From Desulfobacteraceae bacterium (GTDB lineage Bacteria; Desulfobacterota; Desulfobacteria; Desulfobacterales; Desulfosalsimonadaceae): a stretch of 36,608 bases of DNA. The translations under genes were made by a program, and so were the position numbers. The notes under the pieces were generated by a model. It saw only the letters and a list, made by a program, of their open reading frames with translations. It was not told where the DNA came from and made no database searches. The stretch is from the NCBI GenBank assembly GCA_021737225.1, contig JAIPEJ010000006.1:1-36608 (forward strand), read 5' to 3'. Shown piece after piece: positions 19,411-27,643 of this stretch. Numbering within the stretch: position 1 is the stretch's first letter; the number at the start of each line of letters is the position of its first letter.

Positions 19411-20088
19411 ATGACAGACAGCGCCAAAGACGGGGAAAACCCGTACGTGTTCTGCGATTTTGACGGCACCATCACCGCACAGGAGAGCCTGCAGGCGGTG
19501 TTTGAACATTTTGTGCCGGATCAGTGGGCGGATGTGAAGGAGCGGCTGGTATCCGGAGAACTCACCCTGCGTCGCGGGGTGCGGCAGGTGATTGAGACCA
19601 TCCCTTCTGCCCACTACCCGGCCGTGCTCTCATTTGTCCGGGAAATTCCGCTGCGCCCTGGACTTGCGGAATTTTTGGATTACCTGGAGGCCTGCGGCAT
19701 TGCCTTTGTTATTGTGTCCGGCGGCGTGCGCGGCATGGTGGAAGCCGGGTTGGGTTCCTTGATTTCCCGGGTGCACAGGGTTTTTGCCGCGGACGCCGAT
19801 TACAGCGGGCCGTATCTCAGGGTGCATTCCGAGTTCGAGGGCGGCACCGAGCTGGTGGACAAGGTGGCGGTGATGAACCGTTTTCCGGCCAATCCGCGGA
19901 TCGTGATCGGCGACGGCATGACCGATCAGAACATGGCACGCAGCGCGGATCTGGTTTTTGCCCGCGGCAGGCTGGTCCGATATCTTGAAGATGCCGGGTG
20001 TAGCTACATCAAATGGGGGGATTTTTTTGACATCCGGGATTATCTACAGCAACAAAAGGAAGAGGTGGTACGATGTCGAAAGTCATGA
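19411..20088 (+). CDS. HAD-IB family phosphatase, MtnX-like
   Basis: VFCDFDGTITAQESLQAVFEHF; GDGMTDQNMARSADLVFARG. Confidence 0.87.
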   Translation: MTDSAKDGENPYVFCDFDGTITAQESLQAVFEHFVPDQWADVKERLVSGELTLRRGVRQVIETIPSAHYPAVLSFVREIPLRPGLAEFLDYLEACGIAFVIVSGGVRGMVEAGLGSLISRVHRVFAADADYSGPYLRVHSEFEGGTELVDKVAVMNRFPANPRIVIGDGMTDQNMARSADLVFARGRLVRYLEDAGCSYIKWGDFFDIRDYLQQQKEEVVRCRKS

Positions 20089-21146
20089 TTCAACCGGCGG
20101 ACTACGGCAATGTCGACCAGGCGGTGCAGCGCGCCTTTGAGCTTTTCTCTGTTGACCTGGCGGGGAAAAAGGTCCTGATCAAGCCCAATGTCCTCAGGTC
20201 ATCAAAGGCGGATGAAGGCATTGTGACCCACCCGGCCGTGCTTTCGGCCGTGGTCAGACAGGTCGAATCTCAGAATCCCGCCTCAATTGTGGTTGGCGAC
20301 AATCCGGGACTTCACAATTACGGGGACAACCAGGCCTGCTTTGAAGAAACCGGATTGATGGCCGCAGCCGGCGGATATTACGAAAATATCGGCGACGATC
20401 CGGTCCAGAAATCTTTTAATCCGGACTTTTTGCCCACAGTGGGGGTTTCCCGAGCCGTGCTGGAGGCAGATGTCGTGATCAGCCTGCCCAAGTTCAAGAC
20501 TCACGGGCTCACCGTTGTCACCGGTGCGGTCAAGAACAGCTACGGCATTCTGCCCGGGGCTATCAAGGCCCGGATCCACAAGGCGGCCGGATCCCCGGAG
20601 CGTTTCCACGAAGCCGTGGTCGATGTTTTTGCCCTGCGTGTACCGGATCTGTTTATCGTGGACGCCGTGGTGGGCATGGAAGGCAACGGCCCGGCCTCAC
20701 CGGAGCTGCGGGATATCGGATGCATCATTGCCGGGGATAACGCCGTGGCCGTGGATTCGGTGATCGCCCAGATGATGGGGCTTGAACCGGCCCGTCTGCG
20801 GTTTCTCCAGTATGCAAGGGAAAAGGGGCTGGGTGATTTTGATCCGGAAACAATAGAAGTATCCGGAAAACTCGAAACCATCCCGGACTTCAAGGTCCCG
20901 CCGTTGGGCGGCGAAGCGCTCCTGCATAACGAATCGATCCAGGACTTAATCACCCGGCGCATAGAGGTACGCCCCAGGCCGGATCCCGAGCTGTGCACCG
21001 GGTGCGGGACATGCGTGGAGCAATGCCCGGTTTCCGCCTTGAGTATGGATGACGCGGATAATCTGCCGGTGGTTGATGATGAAACCTGCATTGCCTGCTT
21101 CTGCTGCCAGGAGATGTGCCCGGAAAAGGCTATTCAGCTGGCATAG
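20073..21146 (+). CDS. DUF362 domain protein with C-terminal 2x[4Fe-4S] ferredoxin domain
   Basis: VLIKPNVL, LPKFKTHGLTVVTGAVKNSYGILPGAIKARIHKA; CTGCGTCVEQCPVSAL and CIACFCCQEMCPEKAI. Overlaps the preceding gene by 16 bp. Confidence 0.92.
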   Translation: MSKVMIQPADYGNVDQAVQRAFELFSVDLAGKKVLIKPNVLRSSKADEGIVTHPAVLSAVVRQVESQNPASIVVGDNPGLHNYGDNQACFEETGLMAAAGGYYENIGDDPVQKSFNPDFLPTVGVSRAVLEADVVISLPKFKTHGLTVVTGAVKNSYGILPGAIKARIHKAAGSPERFHEAVVDVFALRVPDLFIVDAVVGMEGNGPASPELRDIGCIIAGDNAVAVDSVIAQMMGLEPARLRFLQYAREKGLGDFDPETIEVSGKLETIPDFKVPPLGGEALLHNESIQDLITRRIEVRPRPDPELCTGCGTCVEQCPVSALSMDDADNLPVVDDETCIACFCCQEMCPEKAIQLA

Positions 21147-21176
21147 CCAGCGGTTAAGCATCCGCACAAATTTTTC

Positions 21177-21252
21177 CCACGAAGATCACGAAGAATTCGA
21201 AGAAATATAATTTTACTGTTTTTCTTCGTGGCCTTCGTGTGCTTTGTGGTTT
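21177..21252. repeat. CCACGAAG..CTTCGTGG intergenic palindromic repeat, copy C
   Basis: cccacgaagatcacgaagaattcgaag ... ttcttcgtggccttcgtgtgctttgtggtt. Confidence 0.8.
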
Positions 21253-21286
21253 GAATTGACTGTTGGAAGAATAAAGGATAGCGATC

Positions 21287-22936
21287 ATGAGCATACACGA
21301 ACTGGCCGGCAAAAAGGCGCCCGCAGATATCCTGGTAAACGTGCCGCGGCTGGTTTCGGCCTATTACACCCATCGCCCGGACCCTGCGGATCCGGCCCAG
21401 CAGGTGGCCTTCGGTACATCCGGGCACCGGGGATCGGCGTTTCGCAAAAGCTTTAACGAGGATCATATCCTGGCGGTCAGCCGGGCCATTGTGGATTACC
21501 GCAAGTCGCAGGATATCACCGGTCCGCTGTTTATGGGCATGGACACCCACGCATTGTCCGAGCCGGCCCTGGCCACAGCCCTGGAGGTGTTTGCCGCGGA
21601 AGATGTCGAGGTAATGATCCAGGCGGGCCGAGGCTATACGCCGACCCCGGTGATCTCACATGCGATTTTAAGCCATAACCGCGGCAGAAGCCGGGGACTT
21701 GCAGACGGGGTCGTGATCACCCCTTCGCACAACCCGCCGGAGGACGGGGGGTTCAAGTACAACCCGCCCCACGGGGGGCCCGCGGGGACAGATGTTACAT
21801 CCATGATTGCGGAACGGGCCAATGCCCTGCTGCGGGAGGGGGCGGATAAAATTTCCCGCGTACCTTTTGAACGGGCCCTGAAGGCGGATACCACGCATGA
21901 ATATGACTATATCGCCCCGTATGTCAACGACCTGGAAAACGTCGTGGACATGCGCGCCATTGCCGCTGCCGGCCTGAAAATCGGGGTGGATCCCATGGGC
22001 GGGGCAGGTGTTTATTTCTGGGAGCCCATAGCGGAAAGATACGGCCTGTCCCTGGAGGTGGTCAACAAAGCGGTGGATGCGACCTTTGGTTTCATGCACG
22101 TGGACAAGGACGGCAAGGTCCGCATGGACTGCTCTTCTGCCTGGGCCATGCAGGGGCTGATCGAATTAAAGGACCGTTTTGACATTGCATTTGCCAATGA
22201 CCCGGACGTGGACCGCCACGGGATCGTCACGCGCAGTGCCGGGCTGCTCAACCCGAACCATTACCTGGCTGCGGCGGTGTGGTATCTTTTCGAAAACCGG
22301 CGCGGGTGGCCGGAAACCGCCGCAGTTGGAAAAACCCTGGTTTCCACATCCATGATCGACCGGGTTGCCGCGCATTTGAAAAGGCCGTTGGCTGAAGTGC
22401 CGGTGGGGTTTAAATGGTTCGTGGACGGGCTTTTAAACGGTGCCTATGGCTTTGGCGGCGAGGAAAGCGCCGGTGCCTCGTTTCTGCGAAAAGACGGGGG
22501 CGCCTGGGCCACGGACAAGGACGGGATCATCATGAACCTGCTGGCCGCGGAGATCATGGCGGCCACAGGCAAGGATCCCGGCGAATTGTACCGCGGGCTT
22601 GAAGACCGGTTCGGGACCTGCGTATACGAGCGAATGGATGCCCCGGCCACGCATGAACAAAAGCAGATTCTCAAGAACCTTTCCCCGGATAATATTTCCG
22701 CAAAGCAACTGGCGGGCGAACCCATCGTGCAGGTTCTGACAAAAGCCCCGGCAAACCAGGCCCCTATCGGCGGATTAAAGGTGGTGACCGAAAACGGCTG
22801 GTTTGCCGCCCGGCCGTCGGGCACCGAGGAAATCTACAAGATTTATGCGGAAAGTTTCAGGGGAACCGATCACCTGCATCAGATCCGGGACGAGGCCCGG
22901 GCCATCGTAGCCGAAGCGTTTAAAAATGGAAATTGA
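21287..22936 (+). CDS. pgm: Phosphoglucomutase (alpha-D-glucose phosphate-specific)
   Basis: FGTSGHRGSAF, TPSHNPPEDGGFKYNPPHGGPA, DPDVDRHGIVT, GFGGEESAGASFLR, RPSGTEEIYKIYAESF. Confidence 0.95.
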   Translation: MSIHELAGKKAPADILVNVPRLVSAYYTHRPDPADPAQQVAFGTSGHRGSAFRKSFNEDHILAVSRAIVDYRKSQDITGPLFMGMDTHALSEPALATALEVFAAEDVEVMIQAGRGYTPTPVISHAILSHNRGRSRGLADGVVITPSHNPPEDGGFKYNPPHGGPAGTDVTSMIAERANALLREGADKISRVPFERALKADTTHEYDYIAPYVNDLENVVDMRAIAAAGLKIGVDPMGGAGVYFWEPIAERYGLSLEVVNKAVDATFGFMHVDKDGKVRMDCSSAWAMQGLIELKDRFDIAFANDPDVDRHGIVTRSAGLLNPNHYLAAAVWYLFENRRGWPETAAVGKTLVSTSMIDRVAAHLKRPLAEVPVGFKWFVDGLLNGAYGFGGEESAGASFLRKDGGAWATDKDGIIMNLLAAEIMAATGKDPGELYRGLEDRFGTCVYERMDAPATHEQKQILKNLSPDNISAKQLAGEPIVQVLTKAPANQAPIGGLKVVTENGWFAARPSGTEEIYKIYAESFRGTDHLHQIRDEARAIVAEAFKNGN

Positions 22937-23579
22937 TCCGGAAATTATCGAAAATACCAGAGGCTTTCTGGACTCGGAAGAAGGCGGCCGGCTCTATGAA
23001 CTGGCACTTTCGGCCTCCCGGCGCGGGCCCTGCCTGGAAATCGGCAGTTATTGCGGAAAATCAAGCCTTTACCTGGGTGCGGGATGCCGGAAAAACAGCG
23101 GCATTCTTTTTTCCATTGATCACCACCGGGGATCCGAGGACCAGCAGCCCGGGGAGGGGTATTTTGCCCCGGATGCTTATGATCCCAGGGCCGGGAGGGT
23201 GGACACATTCCCCCTGTTTCGCGATACCCTGGCCCGGCCGGAGCTGGAGCAGACCGTGGTCCCCATTGTTTCCACCTCAGAGGCGGTTGCCCGCATGTGG
23301 TCGATTCCGCTTGCCCTGGTCTTTATTGACGGCGGGCATACGGATGCGGCCGCTTTTACCGATTACAACGCCTGGGCCACCCACGTGATGCCCGGGGGAT
23401 ACCTGGCCATCCACGATATTTTTCAAACCGAAGAACAAGGCGGGCAGGCGCCGCATCGCATATACCGGCTGGCCCTGGCTTCCGGGCTTTTTGCCGAACT
23501 GTCCATGACAAAAACCCTGGGGGTGCTCAGGCGGATTTCCGGAAATAAAGCACCAGGCTTTTGCCCAGCACCGGATTAA
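22926..23579 (+). CDS. Class I SAM-dependent methyltransferase (Methyltransf_24-like)
   Basis: CLEIGSYCGKSSLYLGAG; LALVFIDGGHTDAAAFTDYNAWATHVMPGGYLAIHDIF. Confidence 0.82.
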   Translation: MEIDPEIIENTRGFLDSEEGGRLYELALSASRRGPCLEIGSYCGKSSLYLGAGCRKNSGILFSIDHHRGSEDQQPGEGYFAPDAYDPRAGRVDTFPLFRDTLARPELEQTVVPIVSTSEAVARMWSIPLALVFIDGGHTDAAAFTDYNAWATHVMPGGYLAIHDIFQTEEQGGQAPHRIYRLALASGLFAELSMTKTLGVLRRISGNKAPGFCPAPD

Positions 23580-24240
23580 ACAGCCTGTCGAGAAATCGGG
23601 TCATGCGGGGTTTTTTCATCATGTCCCACGTCAGAAACTTGTGGTAAGCGGCAACCGCCGGAGCCTGATCATTGTCCGGACCCGCCAGGCACTTGAGCCA
23701 CCAGTAGGGCGAATGCAGGCTGTGGGCCCAGTGGTAATGCCGCAGGTGCAGGCCCAGCCTTTCAAACAGGCCGATGACCTGTTTTTTTTGGTAGACGCGC
23801 ACGTGGCCGCCCTCGGTGTTGGCATATTCGCTGGAAAGCGCCCAGCAGACGCGCTCCGGGAAATAGCGCGGCACGCTGACTGCCAGGGTGCCGCCCGGCT
23901 TGAGCACCCGGTCGAGTTCCCGGGCCGCGCGCCGATGATCATGGATATGCTCCATGACCTCGGAGCAGATCACATGATCGAAAAAATGGTCGGCAAACGG
24001 CAGTTCCAGGATACTTGCCGCATATAGCGCCCATCGCCCCACATACGGCCGGCCGTATTGTTCATGGACGCGGATCTGCTCCCTGGCAGCAGCCAGGTCT
24101 TTGGTGTTGATATCCGCGCCTGCCACGGTTACATCCGGATATGCACAGGCCCCGCACACATGCCGACCCAAGCCGCATCCCATGTCCAGTATGCGGTCTT
24201 CCGCCTTTATCTGCATTCGGTTATAATCTATGGTAATCAT
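23527..24240 (-). CDS. Class I SAM-dependent methyltransferase (Methyltransf_11-like)
   Basis: ILDMGCGLGRHVCG; DHVICSEVMEHIHDHRRAARELDRVLKPGGTLAVSVPR. Convergent overlap with the preceding gene. Confidence 0.88.
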   Translation of the reverse strand: MITIDYNRMQIKAEDRILDMGCGLGRHVCGACAYPDVTVAGADINTKDLAAAREQIRVHEQYGRPYVGRWALYAASILELPFADHFFDHVICSEVMEHIHDHRRAARELDRVLKPGGTLAVSVPRYFPERVCWALSSEYANTEGGHVRVYQKKQVIGLFERLGLHLRHYHWAHSLHSPYWWLKCLAGPDNDQAPAVAAYHKFLTWDMMKKPRMTRFLDRLFNPVLGKSLVLYFRKSA

Positions 24241-25474
24241 GGATCGTTTCCTGGTAGGCCTCCACGGTTTTTTGCGCCACTGCCGTCCAAGTCAGGTGTC
24301 GGTGCACGCGTCTATATCCGGCTTCCCCAAGCTGCCGGGCCTTTTCCGGATGATCCAGCAGGTCCGTGATCGCCCGGCCAAGGGCGGCCGAATTTTCCGG
24401 CGGCACCAGAATACCTGCATCCCCCACAACCTCGGGCAGTGCCCCGCCGGTGGTGCTGATCACCGGTACGCCGCATGCCATGGCTTCGCCTGCGGGCAGC
24501 CCGAAGCCTTCATAAACCGAGGGCACCACCGCCATGGTTGCCCGGGCATACTGGCGCACGAACTCGGCATACGAGATCCGGCCCGTAAATGTCACAATGT
24601 GGCCGATGCCCAGTTTTTTTATCAGCCTCACAACCATGCCGTTTTTCTTGGGCGTGCCCACCACGATGAGCCGGATATCGCGTTTTTGCGCGATGTCCGC
24701 CACTGCGGGCAGCAGGTGGTGCAGTCCTTTTAGCGGCGTGTCCGCGCTGTTTGTTACGATGATCCGGTTGGTATCCCGGGGGATTTCGGGAACCGGGTAA
24801 AACAAGTCCGTGTTAATGCCGTTTGGAATGACGGAAAACCGGCTTTCCGGAATTCCGAATTCCCGGCTGATATGGGAGCGGGTGAAGCTTGAAACCGTGA
24901 TCAGCCGGGCCAGGGTCCGCGAGACCTGCTTCTGCATGGCAACAAACGAGTACCAGCGCAGAGACTTGAGTTTACGCCAGAAGGCCGATTCGGTCTTCAC
25001 CGCCACGTCCCGGTCCACGGTAATGGGATGGTGAATGGTGGCAATTGTGGGCATTTTCCGCTTAATTGACCATATGCCGTAGGACAGGCTCTGGTTGTCA
25101 TGGATGATGTCGTAATCGCCGCCCCGGGCTTTTAGGAAATGCCGGGCCCGGATGCCGAAGGTAAACGGCTCCGGAAAACCCATGGTCGATGTTCCCAGCC
25201 ATTCGATGAGATTGGCGGGGTCTGCCAGTTCACTGGCTTCGGGCACCCGGAACAGGTTTTCCGGGTTGTAGAGATCCAGGCCGGGCAGCTTGATAAGCCG
25301 GACACCGTTGTCGATTTCCGGATATTCCGGCCCGGAAACTACGTCCACCCGGTGGCCCAGGCGGCTTAAAGCACAGCTCAGATTGCGCACGTATACGCCC
25401 TGGCCGCCGCAATGGGGATTGCTTCGATAGCTCAGCAGGCAGATGTGCAGCGGGCTTTTGGGCTGGTGTGTCAT
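24221..25474 (-). CDS. Glycosyltransferase family 4
   Basis: GGQGVYVRNLSCALSRLGHRVDVVSG; VIPNGINTDLFYP; VVPSVYEGFGLPAGEAMACGVPVISTTGGALPEVVGDAGILV. Start set at the ATG at 25474. Confidence 0.92.
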   Translation of the reverse strand: MTHQPKSPLHICLLSYRSNPHCGGQGVYVRNLSCALSRLGHRVDVVSGPEYPEIDNGVRLIKLPGLDLYNPENLFRVPEASELADPANLIEWLGTSTMGFPEPFTFGIRARHFLKARGGDYDIIHDNQSLSYGIWSIKRKMPTIATIHHPITVDRDVAVKTESAFWRKLKSLRWYSFVAMQKQVSRTLARLITVSSFTRSHISREFGIPESRFSVIPNGINTDLFYPVPEIPRDTNRIIVTNSADTPLKGLHHLLPAVADIAQKRDIRLIVVGTPKKNGMVVRLIKKLGIGHIVTFTGRISYAEFVRQYARATMAVVPSVYEGFGLPAGEAMACGVPVISTTGGALPEVVGDAGILVPPENSAALGRAITDLLDHPEKARQLGEAGYRRVHRHLTWTAVAQKTVEAYQETIHDYHRL

Positions 25475-25599
25475 CGGCGGTAGAAAATGTTTTGCCAAGT
25501 TGGTCAGCTGTGTATTGGTTGATGAACTCGTAAAAAGCGGTTTATCCCGCCAGGGCGGTATTTTTGCAACAAAGGAAATCCATAAGCATCTTGGCTGAT

Positions 25600-25685
25600 C
25601 GGCGGTGCGAAAAAGGAGTTTCCTCGCTCCAGGAGCCTCTTCGAGCCTCGATTTCCGCTCGGAAACCCGCTTTTCCGCACCGCCG
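25600..25685. repeat. Long imperfect inverted repeat (hairpin-like intergenic element)
   Basis: cggcggtgcgaaaaaggagtttcc (25600-25623) pairs with ggaaacccgcttttccgcaccgccg (25661-25685). Confidence 0.75.
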
Positions 25686-25725
25686 TCAGGGCAACGAAGA
25701 GCACTTTCGCAAGAGCGCAAAAAAG

Positions 25726-25741
25726 GACTTCCTTGGAAGTC
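25726..25741. repeat. Perfect short hairpin flanked by A-runs
   Basis: GACTTCC-TT-GGAAGTC, flanked by aaaaaag and taaaaaa. Confidence 0.55.
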
Positions 25742-25823
25742 TAAAAAATGTGCCGTCCGCCAAGCAACGAAAATATAAGATTTTGATTTTACTTAATCAC
25801 TTAATCACTTAAAACTTAACACT

Positions 25824-25849
25824 GCCTGTAAAAAGGACTTTTTACAGGC
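25824..25849. repeat. Perfect 11-bp-stem hairpin
   Basis: GCCTGTAAAAA-GGAC-TTTTTACAGGC. Confidence 0.75.
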
Positions 25850-25925
25850 TCAGGCATTGCCGCGTCAAGTCGTTTTTCAAAAGCGGGTGCCGTCTTGTCA
25901 CGGGTGCGCCCGGGTGTGGCATGCG

Positions 25926-26474
25926 TTATCGCAGCACCTTTTTCAGCCACTTGAGCATATTTCCGTATGGCGGCAGGCGAAACGGGTTTTCAAACGGGGA
26001 AAGATTTTTCAGGACGCTTTTCTCATGGCAAAAAGTGTCAAAACTGGCCTTGCCGTGATAGTTTCCCATGCCGCTTTGCCCGATGCCGCCGAAGGGCAGG
26101 TAGGGCGTGGCAATGTGGATCAGCGTGTCATTGATGCAGCCCCCGCCAAAGGAAATTTCATTTCATTTAATATCCGGTTCTGGAGGTTTTTGTTCCTGGT
26201 AAAAAGGTACAGGGAAAGGCGGGGACGTGCCCACTTGGGGGGTGTGTTTGACAATATGTCGGATTTCATCGTAAATGATGCCGACTTCGGTTAAATAGCC
26301 TTCGTATTCGCTTTTTTTCAAATCCGCGTGCAGGGCGGATAAAATTTGCTTTTCATTTTGCGCAATGGCATTGCGAAGAACCCGGAGCTGCTGCTGTCGA
26401 AAGGCGATGCTCCGGGTCCGGCCGCTGGCAAAAAACAAGCGCTGATCCGCGACAATGGATTCGATGTCGTCCAT
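25926..26474 (-). pseudogene. Aldehyde dehydrogenase remnant (catalytic core deleted, plus frameshift)
   Basis: N-terminal part MDDIESIVADQRLFFASGRTRSIAFRQQQLRVLRNAI...YEGYLTEVGIIYDEIRHIVKHTP; C-terminal part [66 protein letters not shown]...KKVLR*. The central NAD-binding/catalytic region is absent. Confidence 0.9.
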
Positions 26475-26693
26475 GGTTTTTCCTCCCGGGATTTGGGTAA
26501 ACAAATTCAATATAGCGCTGATTGTGCGTGGGTCAAGCCGCTTTTCAAGGCGGTATGGCGCCGGATTTCCAGGCAGATTCATTTTCCCGGTTTGCAGTGG
26601 TCCGATTTTTCAGTTGAATCCTGAAGCATGATATGATTTAATTGATATTATTTAATAATCTTCATCTTTAAGACCGGTGCGAATGGAATCCGC

Positions 26694-27620
26694 ATGTTGA
26701 GCGAAAATCCGGACTTGGCCGTGGACATCGGCGGCATTTGCCTGAAAAATCCAGTCCTGACTGCATCCGGCACCTTCGGGTACGGCGTGGAGTTCGAAGA
26801 GCTTGTGGATTTGAATCGGCTCGGGGGCATTATTGTAAAGGGTCTTTCCCTGTCACCGGCCGCGGGCAACCCGCCGCCGCGGATTGTGGAAACCGCCTCC
26901 GGAATGTTGAATGCCATTGGCCTTGAAAACATCGGTATCGATGCCTTTATCCGGGACAAACTGCCCCGCTTGAGCGGTTATGAAACGCCGGTGATTGTCA
27001 ATACTTATGCCACAACCGAGGAGGCCTACGCCGAGCTGGCAGCCCGGATTGACAGAGAGGATCAAATCGCCGGTATCGAGGTCAATATCTCGTGTCCGAA
27101 TGTCAAGGCCGGAGGGTCGGCTTTTGGCGTTGATCCGCAGGCAGCCGGACGTGTGGTGACAGCGGTTCGCCGGAATACGAAAAAACCCTTGATTGTCAAA
27201 CTTTCTCCGAATGTGACCGATATCGTGTGCGTGGCCCGCCGGGTGGAGGACAGCGGCGCGGATGCCGTTTCCCTGATCAATACCATCACCGGCATGGCCG
27301 TTGATATCCACACCCGCCGGCCGAAGCTGGGCAATGTCACGGGCGGTCTTTCCGGACCGGCCATCAAGCCCGTGGCCCTGCGCATGGTCTGGCAGGTTGC
27401 AGAAGCGGTGAAAATCCCGGTGATCGGCATCGGCGGCATTCTGTCCGCAGAGGATGTGCTTGAATTTATGATTGCCGGTGCAACGGCCGTGGAAATCGGT
27501 ACCGCCAATTTCGCGAACCCGCAGGTGACCATGGAAATCATTGACGGTCTTGTGCAATATATGAAGACAAACAATGTTGAACGCATTCAAGATATTGTGA
27601 AGACTTTGACCAATTGTTAA
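26694..27620 (+). CDS. pyrD: Dihydroorotate dehydrogenase, class 1B-like catalytic subunit
   Basis: [80 protein letters not shown]. Confidence 0.94.
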   Translation: MLSENPDLAVDIGGICLKNPVLTASGTFGYGVEFEELVDLNRLGGIIVKGLSLSPAAGNPPPRIVETASGMLNAIGLENIGIDAFIRDKLPRLSGYETPVIVNTYATTEEAYAELAARIDREDQIAGIEVNISCPNVKAGGSAFGVDPQAAGRVVTAVRRNTKKPLIVKLSPNVTDIVCVARRVEDSGADAVSLINTITGMAVDIHTRRPKLGNVTGGLSGPAIKPVALRMVWQVAEAVKIPVIGIGGILSAEDVLEFMIAGATAVEIGTANFANPQVTMEIIDGLVQYMKTNNVERIQDIVKTLTNC

Positions 27621-27643
27621 CTGCAAAGCAAAGGAGTCAGGCC

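Noticed and set aside
25475-25720. N-terminal extension of the GT4 ORF
   Set aside because: Overlaps the 86-bp inverted repeat; GT4 homology begins just after MTHQPKS at 25474.
25824-25849. Rho-independent terminator at the perfect hairpin
   Set aside because: The T-run lies inside the stem rather than after a GC-rich stem, so I list it only as a hairpin.
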